64,000 nt of DNA from Haloarcula amylolytica JCM 13557 (GTDB taxonomy: Archaea; Halobacteriota; Halobacteria; Halobacteriales; Haloarculaceae). Below the pieces are notes generated by a model, which saw only the letters and a program-made list of their open reading frames with translations, ran no database searches and was not told the origin of the DNA. The stretch is taken from assembly GCF_000336615.1 (NCBI RefSeq), contig NZ_AOLW01000035.1:202100-266099 (forward strand), written 5' to 3'. A program made the translations under genes and the position numbers. Below, piece after piece: positions 1-9,010 of this stretch; position 1 is the stretch's first letter; each line of letters starts with the position of its first letter.

Positions 1-233
1 GCGACGGTTTCGACGACGGGTTCGAGCATCTGGCACGGCCCACACCAGTCGGCGTAGAAGTCGACCAGAACCACGTCGTGATCGGTAGTCGTGTCGGACA
101 ACTCGGCTTTTCCATCGACCGTAATCGGTTCGGAGGGGTCTCCTGATTCAGATTCGTTGGTACTACCCGACTCACCCCGGGTACGAAGCTCGTCCAGTTT
201 TTGTCGTCTGATCTCCTCTAGCTCGTCAGTCAT
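1..233 (-). CDS. Thioredoxin, N-terminal part only (runs off left edge)
   Basis: About 77 codons lie in the window; the carboxy-terminal part is beyond position 1. Translation from the ATG at 231-233 gives an acidic, charged leader of about 50 residues beginning MTDELEEIRRQKLDEL, then the start of a thioredoxin fold ending in the redox motif W-C-G-P-C (residues 63-67, bases 33-47). Thioredoxins reduce disulfides in cytoplasmic proteins. The charged leader is typical of haloarchaeal thioredoxins as I know them, and there is no signal peptide or membrane segment. The gene is transcribed away from the DUF302 gene to its right. Confidence 0.88.
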   Translation of the reverse strand, partial: MTDELEEIRRQKLDELRTRGESGSTNESESGDPSEPITVDGKAELSDTTTDHDVVLVDFYADWCGPCQMLEPVVETV

Positions 234-688
234 CACTCCGACATTCGGACCGGGTCGACTTATTTGTTTTGTACACTCTTTGCAATACTGAGTTGCACTG
301 CGGGAGTCTATACGAGAGTCAAGAGTTGGACCTGACCAGCAGTCGATTCCCACCCTCGGCATCACAGCCGTCGGTTCTCTCAAACGGTAACCGGGACAGG
401 CCAGTCTCATATATGACAACAAGTCGGTGTGGCCTATCGTGTGGGGTTCACAGGTAGAATTGCCTCAGTACCCGTGGAAGTGGTCGGTAATGGCGTACTT
501 TACTAGCCATTTGATAGCCACATCATTTCCGAAGTACCACATAACAAGACATACTCCGCCGACGAGCTACGGTTGCAATATCGACGAGTAACGACCCTCC
601 CGCTCGATCCGGAACTCGAAAATTCGCTCCGCCCCTCCGACAGTATATCCGAAGAGACTTTGCTCTGTAGGCACAATACAACACACGA
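234..688. other. Intergenic region, no gene seen
   Basis: This 455-base stretch separates the divergent thioredoxin and DUF302 genes. The short open frames in it have poor haloarchaeal codon use and no recognisable motif. It is richer in A+T than its neighbours and should hold both promoters. TATA-like candidates occur near 396-404 and 643-648, but I cannot assign them firmly. Confidence 0.4.
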
Positions 689-1129
689 ATGGTACTCCCA
701 ATCGACCCGAGCCAGATCGACCCCGAAGACATCGGCGAACAACAGGCGACGCTCGAAATGAGTCACGAAGACGCCATCGAACACGTCCGAGACGTGTTCA
801 CCGACGCCGGATTCGGTGTCCCCGTCGAGTTCTCGCCCTCCGATATGCTCAACGAGAAGATCGATGCGGACCGTGACCCCTACTACGTGTTGGGGGCCTG
901 TAACCCCGAAGTCGCTGACCGCGCTCTCGATGCGACAGACAACAAACTCGGTGCGCTCATGGCCTGTAACGTCGTCATCTGGGAGGAAGAACCCGGACAA
1001 CAGCGCGTCTATCACGTCTCGATTATGCGTATCGCCCGCCTCGTCGGGATGGCTCCCGACAACGAGGAGATGGCGGACATCGTCGCCGACACCGGCGAAA
1101 TCGTCGACGAGGCGTTCCAGAACCTCTAA
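689..1129 (+). CDS. DUF302 family protein
   Basis: A 146-residue acidic cytoplasmic protein. The central stretch around residues 65-110 (YYVLGACNPEVADRAL, then an LGALMACNVV segment) is the pattern of the DUF302 family, whose biochemical role is not established. No signal peptide or membrane helix is seen. The start at 689 is the first ATG of the acidic frame; the 27 bases before it are A-rich without a clear Shine-Dalgarno site, so the mRNA may have a short leader. The stop is one base before the methyltransferase ATG, so the two genes are almost certainly co-transcribed. Confidence 0.82.
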   Translation: MVLPIDPSQIDPEDIGEQQATLEMSHEDAIEHVRDVFTDAGFGVPVEFSPSDMLNEKIDADRDPYYVLGACNPEVADRALDATDNKLGALMACNVVIWEEEPGQQRVYHVSIMRIARLVGMAPDNEEMADIVADTGEIVDEAFQNL

Positions 1130-1130
1130 T

Positions 1131-1691
1131 ATGGGGTATCACACGTTCGACGCCGGCCGGGCCGACAAACTCGAAGACGCTCAGCAACGGTACCGCTCTC
1201 TCTCTGCAGAAGAGTTGCACTGGGCGCTCTCACCCGACAGTGACGAGACGGTCGCGGACCTCGGGAGCGGGACTGGATTCTACACCGACGACATCGCACC
1301 GGCCGTCGAATCAGTGTACGCTGTCGACATCCAGGAAGCGATGCACGACTACTATCGGGAGAAAGGCGTCCCTGACAACGTCGACCTCGTGACGAGTGCG
1401 GTCGACGACCTCCCGTTCGATACCGGCAGTCTCGACGGGGCGTTCTCGACGATGACGTACCACGAGTTCGCTAGCGACGGGGCGCTGAACGAGGTCGCAC
1501 GGGTACTCAACTCGGGTGGGACGTTCGCCATCGCTGATTGGGCGGCTTCCGGCAGCGGTCGCAACGGCCCGCCCGTCGACGAACGGTTTTCCGCCGCCGA
1601 GGCAACGGACGCGCTCCGCCAGCACGGATTCACAATCGAGTTCGAGGCGGTGCGACCGGAGACGTTTCTGCTCGTTGCGAGTGCCGAATAA
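1131..1691 (+). CDS. Class I SAM-dependent methyltransferase
   Basis: A 186-residue protein with the Rossmann methyltransferase motif I (VADLGSGTGFYTDDIA, about residues 38-53), an acidic residue after the second strand (YAVDIQEAM), and the later motif in which a strand follows a GG turn (LNSGGTFAIADW). The domain resembles the UbiE/Methyltransf_11 group, which methylates small molecules; the substrate cannot be read from the sequence. The frame stays open upstream to 816, but that part is a shadow of the DUF302 gene, so I place the start at the ATG directly after the DUF302 stop. It forms a two-gene unit with DUF302. Confidence 0.85.
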   Translation: MGYHTFDAGRADKLEDAQQRYRSLSAEELHWALSPDSDETVADLGSGTGFYTDDIAPAVESVYAVDIQEAMHDYYREKGVPDNVDLVTSAVDDLPFDTGSLDGAFSTMTYHEFASDGALNEVARVLNSGGTFAIADWAASGSGRNGPPVDERFSAAEATDALRQHGFTIEFEAVRPETFLLVASAE

Positions 1692-1779
1692 CAGAACTGG
1701 CTACTGGTCACGTCATTTTTGTATGGCCGAGTGCAGCGCGGAGCCTCCGTGTCAAGGGACCGCCGTCGTGGGTCGGCCG

Positions 1780-2469
1780 TTAACTGGCGAACAGCCGCCG
1801 CTCCGCGCGTTCGTGCTCGGCGGCCAACACATCTACCAGTGGGGCGAACGGCGTCATCTCGTCTATCCCCCGGTCCGCGCTCTCCTCGACTGCGGCTGTG
1901 ATGACCGGCTGTAGGTCATTCAGTATTCGCTGGGCATCTGTGTGGCCGAGCGAGAGGAGGCGCTGGGCTGCGCCCAGCAGTCCGGTGACGAACCCGTGAC
2001 AGCACAGCAAGCAGGCGTCACGGACAGCCACGTCGGCCAGGGCTGTCGCAACGCCGAGTACAACGGCGTAGTTGCCGGGGGCTTCATCGGCGGCGACTCG
2101 CTCAGCGTACCGGTCCAGGAGCGCCTCGTCACACAGGTCCGTCTGGAGCGAGAGCAGTCGGTCGCCGGACTGCTTGGCGCTCTCGCGGAACTCCGCGGCC
2201 AGCGTCACGGCCGAAAGCCGCTGGTCGGCCCGACAGACCGCTTCGAGATTCCCATCGGTTGCAGCGGCGTGTGCAGCCCGGAGCGCGACGAGTTCGGCAG
2301 GTCCGACTTGCCGGCGGAGGTACGTCGACAGGAGCGCTTCGAGGTCCGCCGCGTCGTCGACTCGGTCGTCCTGAATGAACTGCTCCAGTCCGTACGATAC
2401 GGTGTAGGTCCCGACCGGGAGGAACGAGTCCGCGAGCCGGAACGATTCGAGCGTCGCGGCGTCGCTCAT
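1780..2469 (-). CDS. ureF: Urease accessory protein UreF
   Basis: A 229-residue protein, mostly helical, with the UreF opening (LESFRLADSFLPVGTYTVSYGLE, shortened here to its core LADSFLPVG at about residues 11-19) and the later LDDLQP-type helices. UreF works with UreD and UreG as the scaffold and GTPase-controlling factor when nickel is inserted into apo-urease in the cytoplasm. It is the last gene of the ure operon and its start overlaps the ureE stop by 4 bases (2466-2469). No gene follows on the same strand within the operon. The length is normal for the family. Confidence 0.93.
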   Translation of the reverse strand: MSDAATLESFRLADSFLPVGTYTVSYGLEQFIQDDRVDDAADLEALLSTYLRRQVGPAELVALRAAHAAATDGNLEAVCRADQRLSAVTLAAEFRESAKQSGDRLLSLQTDLCDEALLDRYAERVAADEAPGNYAVVLGVATALADVAVRDACLLCCHGFVTGLLGAAQRLLSLGHTDAQRILNDLQPVITAAVEESADRGIDEMTPFAPLVDVLAAEHERAERRLFAS

Positions 2470-3047
2470 TGGTCGCCCCCATCGATAGTCCGGACGCCGT
2501 GGTCGTGGGCGTGGCCGGCGCCGTGACTGTGGCCGCCGTCGTCGTGCACATCGGTATCGCCGCCGTGTGTATGATCGACCCCGTCGTCATCGAACGTCGT
2601 CGGCGGAACGTGTTCGTACCGCGTCGGCACGTCTGCGGGCAGCAGTTCGGCGACCGTCGTCTCCATCCGTTCCTTCGAGTCGGTCACGGGGAACAGGGCC
2701 TCTCGGTCGCGGACCGCGAGGTTCCAGTGTCTGTTCCCGACTGCGTGACCGAGCTCCAGCGCCGCGGTCGGTGACACCTCGCTGTCGGCGAAATCGAGCA
2801 CGAGGGCCTCGATCGCGGCGAGTTCGACGACGACGAGGGTGCCGTCCTCGGCTTCCAGCACGTCGCCGTCCGCGAGGTCGCGGGCGACAACGATACCGAG
2901 GTCCCGGCCGTCTGTCGTCTCAGTGCGGACTCGCGAGCGCTGGCGTTCAGTGTCCGAGAGCACGACCGTTGCGTGGTCCGACGTAGCGACGGCCCCGGCG
3001 GTGGCATCGTCGTTACGGTGACCGAGATAGGTGTCTGCGACCAGCAT
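2466..3047 (-). CDS. ureE: Urease nickel chaperone UreE with His-rich tail
   Basis: A 193-residue protein. The amino-terminal half matches the UreE fold, and the middle holds the metal-binding UreE core (ELGHAVGNRHWNLAVRD, about residues 106-122). The carboxy end is a histidine/aspartate/glycine-rich tail (about residues 158-188) with around ten histidines, including GHSHGAGHAHDHG. UreE delivers Ni2+ to the UreD-F-G complex, and His-rich tails bind extra nickel in several bacterial UreE proteins. The gene overlaps ureD by 1 base and ureF by 4 bases, so translation is probably coupled. The tail suggests a nickel-storing variant, which is inference. Confidence 0.93.
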   Translation of the reverse strand: MLVADTYLGHRNDDATAGAVATSDHATVVLSDTERQRSRVRTETTDGRDLGIVVARDLADGDVLEAEDGTLVVVELAAIEALVLDFADSEVSPTAALELGHAVGNRHWNLAVRDREALFPVTDSKERMETTVAELLPADVPTRYEHVPPTTFDDDGVDHTHGGDTDVHDDGGHSHGAGHAHDHGVRTIDGGDQ

Positions 3048-3946
3048 CAGTACTTCCTCCCGGACGGCGCAGGCGCGTCCACTAACTCCTGTCTGGCGTG
3101 GTCCCAGGCCGCGTGGAGCGTCGCCTGGACGGTCTCAGCCCGGTCGCCCAGAGCACGGACCGCGACGCCGGCCCCGTTGGGGAGCGCTGTCGCACCGGCC
3201 CGGGCTTCGCCGTCTGTGACGGCCGCATGTAAGGCGTCGCTCAGTTCGGCCTCGTCGCGGTGCGGTGCGAGGACGAATGATGTCCCGTAGACGGTGAACT
3301 CGCCGAGAACGCCGGGTGCTGTCGGGTCCCTGTCTCCCGGCGTCAGATGGGTTGCGTCCTCGAACAGGAGCCCGTCAGGCCCGGTCCCGCGCACGCGGGA
3401 GAGGTATCGTTCGAACTCGAACCGTTCGCCTCGGGCGAGGCGACCCGGGACGACCACGTCGCTGACAACGGCGGTCGCGCCGGGGGCCAGGTCGACCGTC
3501 AGTTCCTGCACGTATCGGGAATCGGCGTGCAGAATCGTCGGCTCGGGCACGTAATCCAGGTGGCCGTCGGTGCCGACGCTGAGGGTCGTGTCGGCGGCGG
3601 CGTAGTTACACGTCATCGTCTGGACCTTCGTCGAGCTCTGGGTCGAGACGTGAGCGACGGCTTCCTCTTCAACGGTTATCGACACGTCGTGGCGATCGCC
3701 CTGGGCGATGCCGCCGGTCGGCGACTGGACGAAGACAGTGTCGGCGTCGGGATGGGGGTCGTGCCCCAGCGTCCCCGAGACGTGGAACGGGACCGTCGCG
3801 TAGTCGTGGACCAGAGTCGTCCCGTCGGCCGTCCGCTCGAAGGTCAGTTCGAGCACGCCGTCTTTCCCCGGCGACCCTACGGCGGCCTGTGGCACGGCCT
3901 CGGTCGCATACCCCTCGAACGCCGGGTGGGGCGCGTCGGCGGCCAT
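3047..3946 (-). CDS. ureD: Urease accessory protein UreD
   Basis: A 299-residue protein recognisable as UreD (UreH) by the stretch VFVQSPTGGIAQGDRHDVSI (about residues 92-111), followed by the QSSTKVQTM segment. UreD binds apo-urease and recruits UreF and UreG for nickel insertion. It sits between ureG and ureE with single-base overlaps at both ends (3946 and 3047), the tightest spacing in the operon. The length is normal and there is no signal peptide. The ATG at 3946 is chosen because it shares its base with the ureG stop codon. Confidence 0.93.
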   Translation of the reverse strand: MAADAPHPAFEGYATEAVPQAAVGSPGKDGVLELTFERTADGTTLVHDYATVPFHVSGTLGHDPHPDADTVFVQSPTGGIAQGDRHDVSITVEEEAVAHVSTQSSTKVQTMTCNYAAADTTLSVGTDGHLDYVPEPTILHADSRYVQELTVDLAPGATAVVSDVVVPGRLARGERFEFERYLSRVRGTGPDGLLFEDATHLTPGDRDPTAPGVLGEFTVYGTSFVLAPHRDEAELSDALHAAVTDGEARAGATALPNGAGVAVRALGDRAETVQATLHAAWDHARQELVDAPAPSGRKY

Positions 3947-4569
3947 CAGGCGAACAGCACCCCTTCGCGGACGTGTGACACCACCTCGTCGATGTTCGTC
4001 TCGTCCTTGCAGTTGGTGAAGACGACCGGTCCGTCCCGGACCTCGTCGGCGTCTCGCTCCATCACGTCGAGGTCGGCGCCGACGTGAGGCGCGAGATCCG
4101 TCTTGTTGACGACGAGTAGGTCACAATCGACGACGCCGGGGCCGCGCTTGCGGGGGATGTCTTCCCCTTCCGCGACCGAGATGACGTACAGCGAGTAGTC
4201 GGCGAGTTCGGGGTTGAACGTCGCCGCGAGGTTGTCGCCGCCGCTCTCGACCAGCACCAGGTCCAGTTCCGGGTGGTCGGCCAGGAACGAATCGATCTGT
4301 TGGAGGTTCATCGACGGGTCCTCGCGGATGCCCGTATGCGGGCACGCTCCCGTCTCGACGCCGGCGACGAGGTCTTCCGGGACGACCCCGGCAAAGCGTT
4401 CGCGCAGCACGTCGGCGTCCTCTTGCGTGAGGATGTCGTTGGCGATGACGCCCACGTCAAGGCCCTGCTCGCGAAGTTCTGGGACGAGCGCGGTCAGCAG
4501 TGAGGTCTTTCCGGAGCCGACCGGGCCGCCGATACCGACCGTCGCCACGTCCCGATGTGTGAGACTCAT
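3946..4569 (-). CDS. ureG: Urease accessory GTPase UreG
   Basis: A 207-residue SIMIBI-class GTPase. Visible motifs are the P-loop GGPVGSGKT (residues 14-22), the nickel-binding C-P-H motif (C76-P77-H78), the switch region [13 protein letters not shown] and the guanine-specificity motif NKTD (155-158). UreG hydrolyses GTP to drive nickel transfer into the urease active site. The gene overlaps ureA by 4 bases and ureD by 1. There is no His-rich amino terminus, which is consistent with UreE carrying the His tail here. Confidence 0.95.
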   Translation of the reverse strand: MSLTHRDVATVGIGGPVGSGKTSLLTALVPELREQGLDVGVIANDILTQEDADVLRERFAGVVPEDLVAGVETGACPHTGIREDPSMNLQQIDSFLADHPELDLVLVESGGDNLAATFNPELADYSLYVISVAEGEDIPRKRGPGVVDCDLLVVNKTDLAPHVGADLDVMERDADEVRDGPVVFTNCKDETNIDEVVSHVREGVLFA

Positions 4570-4952
4570 TCGTCTGTCCCCGCTGAGTCTCCGCCATCGG
4601 TCGCCGTCTCCCCCTCAGGTGCATCGTCGTCGGCCGACCCGACACTGTCGGAGCGAATCGGGTCGTGAACCGTGACGAGTTTCGTACCGTCGGGGAACAC
4701 CGGCTCGACCTGAATCATGTCGATCATCTCCGGGACGCCGTCCATCACGTCTTCGCGGCCCAGCAGTTTCGACGCGCCGGAGCGGATCTCGGCGACCGAC
4801 TGACCGTCCCGGCCGCGCTCGATGCACCAGTCGCTGATGTAGGCGACCGCTTCGGGGTGGTTCAGCGGGACGCCGCGTTCCTTGCGGCGTCGCGCGACCT
4901 CTGCTGCGGTAAAGACCGTGAGTCGTTCCTGTTCTTTGGCTGTGAGTTTCAT
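4566..4952 (-). CDS. ureA: Urease gamma subunit
   Basis: A 128-residue protein. Residues 1-100 are a complete urease gamma domain ([30 protein letters not shown], and the [18 protein letters not shown] end). Residues 101-128 are an acidic tail that ends with the peptide GETATDGGD plus a few residues; nearly the same peptide closes UreB. Gamma subunits from bacteria are usually about 100 residues, so the tail is an addition. It assembles with UreB and UreC into urease. Overlaps of 4 bases join it to ureC upstream and ureG downstream. Confidence 0.94.
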   Translation of the reverse strand: MKLTAKEQERLTVFTAAEVARRRKERGVPLNHPEAVAYISDWCIERGRDGQSVAEIRSGASKLLGREDVMDGVPEMIDMIQVEPVFPDGTKLVTVHDPIRSDSVGSADDDAPEGETATDGGDSAGTDE

Positions 4953-6655
4953 AGCATGTACCGCTGTGCGAGTGGGAGTTCGGAAGACGGTTCGCAGGTG
5001 ACGTGGTCACCGTCGACCCGGACCTCGAAGGTCTCGGGGTCGACTTCGATGTCGTCGGGGCAATAGTCGTTGTACACCATGTCGTCCTTGCCGGGCGTGC
5101 GTGCGCCCTCGATTGGAACGACACGGGAATCGAGCCCGTACTCCTCGCCGACGTTGGCTTCGGCGGCCGCTGGGGAGACGAACGAAAGCGAGAGACCGTG
5201 TTTGGCCTTGCCGACCGCGCCGGCCCGTTCGCGCTGGAGAATCGGTTCGCAGGTCATCAGCGACCCGTTGGCCTCGCCCATCTCCGAGTGGACCGGGAAG
5301 CCGCCCTTGAACGTCATCGCCGGCTTGACGCCGAAGAACGCAGGGTCCCACAGGCAGATATCGGCGAGCTTGCCGGGTTCAAGCGTTCCGACATGCTTCT
5401 CGATGCCTGCGCTGATAGCGGGGTTGACGGTGTACTTCGCGATGTAGCGCTTGATGCGGTGGTTGTCCGCGCCGGTCCCCTCGTCCTCGGGGAGCGGGCC
5501 GCGCTGGGACTTCATCTTCGAGGCCGTCTGCCACGTTCGCGGGATGACCTCGGCCATCCGGCCCATCGCCTGGGAGTCGGAGGTCATCATCGAAATCGCG
5601 CCCATGTCGTGAAGCACGTCCTCGGCGGCGATGGTCTCCGCGCGAACGCGGGACTCGGCGAAGGCCACGTCCTCCGGCACGTCGGGGTTGAGGTGATGAC
5701 ACACCATTACCATGTCCAGGTGCTCGTCGAACGTGTTGTCGGTGTACGGCATCGACGGGTTCGTCGACGATGGGAGCATGTTCGGCTCGCCGACCATCTC
5801 CATGATGTCCGGGGCGTGGCCGCCGCCCGCGCCCTCGATGTGGAACAGGTGCATCGTCCGGCCGTTGACGGCACCGAACGTGTTCTCGACGAAGCCAGCC
5901 TCGTTCAGCGTGTCCGTGTGCATACACACCTGCACGTCCTCGTCCTCGGCGACTTCGAGGCAGGTGTTGATCGTCTCGGGCGTCGACCCCCAGTCCTCGT
6001 GGAGTTTCAGCCCGCAGGCACCCGCTTCGACCTGCTCCCGCAGCGGACCGGGTTCGGAGGCGTTCCCTTTCCCGTAGAAGCCGACGTTGACCGGCCACGC
6101 TTCGGCGGCCTGCAGGAAGCGCTTGATGTTCTCCGGGCCGGTCGTGGTCGTCGTCGCGCCGCCGCCGTACCCGCCACCGAGCATTGTCGTGATGCCGCCC
6201 GAAAGCGCGTGTTCGTGGAGCTGTGCGGAGTTGAAGTGGATGTGGATGTCGAGGCCGCCAGCGGTGGCAATCTTCCCCTCGGCGGGGTAGACGTCCGTCG
6301 ACGGGCCGACGACCATGTCGACGCCGTCCATCGTGTCGGGGTTCCCGGCCTTCCCGATGCCGGCGATCTCACCGTTCCGAATTCCGAGGTCGGCGGCGAC
6401 GATACCGAGTATCGGGTCGATAATCGTCGCATTCGTCAGCACCCAGTCGAGTGCGCCCTCCGCCTGTGTGACGCCGGGGGTCATTCCCAGCCCGTCCCGG
6501 AGCGTCTTCCCGCCGCCGAAAACCGCCTCGTCGCCGTGGGTCCGCAGGTCGTCCTCGACTTCGGCGAACAGTTCCGTGTCACCCAGGCGGACCTTGTCAC
6601 CCGTCGTTGGCCCGTACAGCTCGGCGTAGTTCTCGCGGTCGATGTCGCGTGTCAT
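4949..6655 (-). CDS. ureC: Urease alpha (catalytic) subunit
   Basis: A 568-residue catalytic subunit of normal length. It hydrolyses urea to ammonia and carbamate using two nickel ions. The metal and catalytic residues are all visible: H138 and H140 (DIHIHF), the carbamylated lysine K217 (CGLKLHED), H246, H272 ([12 protein letters not shown]), the active-site flap histidine H320 (VCHHL) and D360 ([10 protein letters not shown]). The numbering of K217, H246, H272 and H320 coincides with that of Klebsiella urease. It overlaps ureB by 4 bases upstream and ureA by 4 bases downstream. No residue expected for activity is missing. Confidence 0.97.
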   Translation of the reverse strand: MTRDIDRENYAELYGPTTGDKVRLGDTELFAEVEDDLRTHGDEAVFGGGKTLRDGLGMTPGVTQAEGALDWVLTNATIIDPILGIVAADLGIRNGEIAGIGKAGNPDTMDGVDMVVGPSTDVYPAEGKIATAGGLDIHIHFNSAQLHEHALSGGITTMLGGGYGGGATTTTTGPENIKRFLQAAEAWPVNVGFYGKGNASEPGPLREQVEAGACGLKLHEDWGSTPETINTCLEVAEDEDVQVCMHTDTLNEAGFVENTFGAVNGRTMHLFHIEGAGGGHAPDIMEMVGEPNMLPSSTNPSMPYTDNTFDEHLDMVMVCHHLNPDVPEDVAFAESRVRAETIAAEDVLHDMGAISMMTSDSQAMGRMAEVIPRTWQTASKMKSQRGPLPEDEGTGADNHRIKRYIAKYTVNPAISAGIEKHVGTLEPGKLADICLWDPAFFGVKPAMTFKGGFPVHSEMGEANGSLMTCEPILQRERAGAVGKAKHGLSLSFVSPAAAEANVGEEYGLDSRVVPIEGARTPGKDDMVYNDYCPDDIEVDPETFEVRVDGDHVTCEPSSELPLAQRYML

Positions 6656-7068
6656 TGGTCGGACTCCGCGTCGCCGCCGTCCGTTGCCGTCTCGCCAGTG
6701 TCCCCGAAGCCTGCCGCACGCATGCGCTCGACAGCATCGCTCGTATCGCCGTCGACGCTCCCGTTGACCAGTCCGTTCATCCCGTGGGCGCGGCGCTTCC
6801 CGCCGATTTCGACGAGTTCGACTGTCTGCTCGTCGCCGGGTTCGAACCGGACGGCCGTGCCGGCGGGGATGTTCAGCCGCATTCCCATGGCAGCCTCGCG
6901 GTCGAACTCTAGGGCTGCGTTGGCCTCGAAGAAGTGGAAATGCGATCCAACCTGCGAGGGCCGGTCGCCGGTGTTACCGACCGTCACTTCGGTCGTCTCG
7001 CGACCCTCGTTCAGTGTTACAGTTCCCTCGCCAGGGAGGACCTCACCGGGTACGAGTCCGTCGCTCAT
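6652..7068 (-). CDS. ureB: Urease beta subunit
   Basis: A 138-residue protein with the urease beta core ([15 protein letters not shown] start, [11 protein letters not shown] at residues 40-50, [18 protein letters not shown] at 61-78, GMNGLVNG) and a short acidic tail ending in GETATDGGD plus a few residues. I choose the ATG at 7066-7068 over more upstream starts because the beta fold begins there and GGCGGTGG lies just before it. It is the first gene of the operon; its TATA box is probably at 7133-7140. The beta-alpha-gamma order differs from the usual bacterial gamma-beta-alpha order. Confidence 0.94.
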   Translation of the reverse strand: MSDGLVPGEVLPGEGTVTLNEGRETTEVTVGNTGDRPSQVGSHFHFFEANAALEFDREAAMGMRLNIPAGTAVRFEPGDEQTVELVEIGGKRRAHGMNGLVNGSVDGDTSDAVERMRAAGFGDTGETATDGGDAESDQ

Positions 7069-7132
7069 CGCGCCACCGCCGGTAGTGTTTCTGACTGTTT
7101 GTCTATCATCTGCCCCTCTCTTTGAATACACA

Positions 7133-7140
7133 TACTAAAA
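7133..7140 (-). promoter_or_regulatory. Probable TATA box of the ure operon
   Basis: Read on the minus strand the sequence is TTTTAGTA, an acceptable haloarchaeal TATA element. A start point about 26 bases further on would give a leader of roughly 40 bases before the ureB ATG at 7068. It is the best match in the expected interval, but no transcript data are available. Confidence 0.35.
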
Positions 7141-7558
7141 TGGTTGCTCTCTGCGCAAGTGACGCCTCTATATCGGCAGACGAATTAAATGCTAAAGTTT
7201 CTACCGTAGATAAAGGGGACAGACTATCGAACTGTCCTACTTCTCGGAGTCAACACGACTCACGTCCAGTCTGCTGGCAGTGCCGACGATAGGTGGCCCC
7301 GGGGCGCGGGCGAGAATATGACGGGCGATTTGGAGGGTCGAGAGCACAAAACTGGCCGACAGCGGCAAGATAAACCGCCGAACCGGAAAAATACCATTAT
7401 TTTCTATTTTTGCCGTATTGACAACTCCTCTCCCAAAATTGCTGAATAATTCAAATTTTCACGCTAATACTAGTGGCTTCGATGCCTATTCGTCATATCC
7501 TTTGACGACCTTATACTCTTCAGACTGTATGGCGGACAATATAAGATAAGAGTGGTAA

Positions 7559-7568
7559 ACCTTATTTT
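7559..7568 (+). promoter_or_regulatory. Probable promoter element of the urt operon
   Basis: The A+T-rich string ACCTTATTTT lies about 25 bases before the GTG at 7591. If it is the TATA box, transcription would begin at or next to that GTG and the small leader ORF would be leaderless. A second candidate, AATATAAG at about 7538-7545, would start the mRNA near 7570. The sequence does not decide between them. Confidence 0.3.
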
Positions 7569-7590
7569 CCCCCTCCCGGACGGCAACACT

Positions 7591-7704
7591 GTGAGCGAAA
7601 TCATGGACGAACGTTCGGATATCAAGAGCAAAGAACGAGAGATGGTCAAGAGCATCGGATATAATGGTTCTAACAACAATCAGAAACTGGCGGTGAAAGC
7701 ATGA
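7591..7704 (+). CDS. Possible 37-codon leader ORF coupled to urtA
   Basis: A small open frame (GTG at 7591, or ATG at 7603) encodes about 33-37 residues rich in K, E, S and N, ending KLAVKA. Its stop TGA overlaps the urtA ATG in an ATGA junction at 7701-7704, the arrangement seen between the translated genes of the ure operon. The urtA Shine-Dalgarno GGCGGTGA (7689-7696) lies inside it. I recognise no family. It could be a real small protein, a leader peptide that tunes urtA translation, or a chance frame in a 5' leader. Codon use is less GC-biased than in the neighbours. Confidence 0.35.
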   Translation: MSEIMDERSDIKSKEREMVKSIGYNGSNNNQKLAVKA

Positions 7705-9008
7705 GTCGTCCGTCCGTCAGCCGTCGCCAGTTCCTCGGCGCGAGTGGGGCCGCACTCGTCGCTGGCCTCGCCGGCTGTTCGGCCGGTGAAGGTGGAACTT
7801 CGACCGATACCGCGAGCAGCGCCGAGACGCTCAAAATTGGCGTTCTTGAGGACCAGTCCGGGAACTTCGCCCTCGTTGGTGATCCGAAAGCAAAGGCGTC
7901 GATGCTCGCTATCGAGGAAATCAACGCCAACGGTGGTATCGACGGAATGCAAATAGAGACGTTCCAGCGCGACCCCCAGTCGGACAACCAGCGCTATCAG
8001 GAACTCACTCGAACGGCCATCAACGAGGAGAACGTCGACGCGCTGTGGGCCGGCTACTCCTCGGCAACCCGGGAGGCCATACGTCCGATAATCGACCGCA
8101 ACGAACAGCTGTACTTCTACACCACCCAGTACGAGGGCGGTGTCTGTGACGAGTTCACCTTCGCGGTCGGACCGACCGCCCGGCAGCAACTCGGCATCGT
8201 CCTCCCGTATCTAGTCGAGGAGTTCGGTCCGGACATCTACACCATCGCGGCCGACTACAACTTCGGACAGCTTTCGGCCGACTGGGTAAAGGTGCTGGCA
8301 AACGAGAACGACGCGAACGTCCTCGGCGAGGAGTTCATCCCGCTCAGCGAATCATCCTTCGGCTCGACGATCAACCGTATTCAGGAGGCGGACCCGGACT
8401 TCGTCATGTCGATGCTCGTGGGCGCGAACCACACGTCGTTCTACGAGCAGAAAGCCTCGGCCGGTCTCGACGTGCCAATCGGCACCTCGACGGCGATGGC
8501 ACAGGGGTACGAGCACCGACGGCTCGACGCCCCGGCGATGGCCAATATCTACGCCGGCGTCAACTACATGGAGGAGGTTCCGACCGACAGCAACACGGGT
8601 GACGGCGGCTTCGTCGACCGGTACTTCGAGAAGTACCCCGACGCCCCCTACCTCAACGAGGAGGCCGAGACCAACTACTTCTCGACGTACATGTACAAGA
8701 AAGCCGTCGAGCAGGCCGGTACCACCGAACAGCCGGAAGTCATCGACGCCCTGGAGTCGGGGATCGAACTCGGCACCGAGGAGGCACCCGAAGCGCCCGA
8801 GGGTGAGACGATCCGCCTCGACGGCGCGACCCACCACGTCGACCACCACATGTGGATTATGCGCGCCGACGAGGAACACAACGTCGAAGCCGTCGAGAAC
8901 CGGCAGATCCCAGAGACGTTCCTCTCGGAGACGGCCGGCTGTAACCTCCCCGAGAACCCGGAGCAGACCCAGTACACCCCGGTGGACTACTACGAGGAGG
9001 CCGAGTAG
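7701..9008 (+). CDS. urtA: Urea ABC transporter substrate-binding lipoprotein UrtA
   Basis: A 435-residue protein. The start has a twin-arginine motif (RRQFLG, residues 8-13) and a lipobox ending in C26, so it is exported folded and anchored by lipid outside the cell. The mature part is a periplasmic-binding fold of the amide/urea group (KIGVLEDQSGNFALVGDP, EINANGGIDG, WAGYSSATREAIRP, YTIAADYNFGQ), which matches UrtA. It captures urea for UrtBCDE. The Shine-Dalgarno GGCGGTGA is 4 bases before the ATG. It leads a five-gene operon divergent from urease, which strongly supports urea as the ligand. Confidence 0.92.
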   Translation: MSRPSVSRRQFLGASGAALVAGLAGCSAGEGGTSTDTASSAETLKIGVLEDQSGNFALVGDPKAKASMLAIEEINANGGIDGMQIETFQRDPQSDNQRYQELTRTAINEENVDALWAGYSSATREAIRPIIDRNEQLYFYTTQYEGGVCDEFTFAVGPTARQQLGIVLPYLVEEFGPDIYTIAADYNFGQLSADWVKVLANENDANVLGEEFIPLSESSFGSTINRIQEADPDFVMSMLVGANHTSFYEQKASAGLDVPIGTSTAMAQGYEHRRLDAPAMANIYAGVNYMEEVPTDSNTGDGGFVDRYFEKYPDAPYLNEEAETNYFSTYMYKKAVEQAGTTEQPEVIDALESGIELGTEEAPEAPEGETIRLDGATHHVDHHMWIMRADEEHNVEAVENRQIPETFLSETAGCNLPENPEQTQYTPVDYYEEAE

Positions 9009-9010
9009 GG

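Larger units (their letters stand above)
7069..7590. other. Divergent ure / urt control region
   Basis: About 520 bases between the urease and urea-transporter operons with no convincing gene. It is much richer in A+T than the flanks, especially 7380-7570. A short inverted repeat, GGACAG and CTGTCC with 9 bases between (7217-7222 and 7232-7237), lies near the middle. Both operon promoters should be here, and shared nitrogen control is plausible, but I recognise no specific binding site. Confidence 0.55.

Noticed and set aside
816-1130. An upstream extension of the methyltransferase frame.
   Set aside because: It overlaps the DUF302 gene in another frame and reads as serine- and arginine-rich noise; the ATG at 1131 is the natural start.
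5003-7138. A 711-codon open frame on the plus strand opposite ureC and ureB.
   Set aside because: It is the antisense shadow of the urease genes caused by high GC; no motif is present and its composition is that of a reversed acidic gene.
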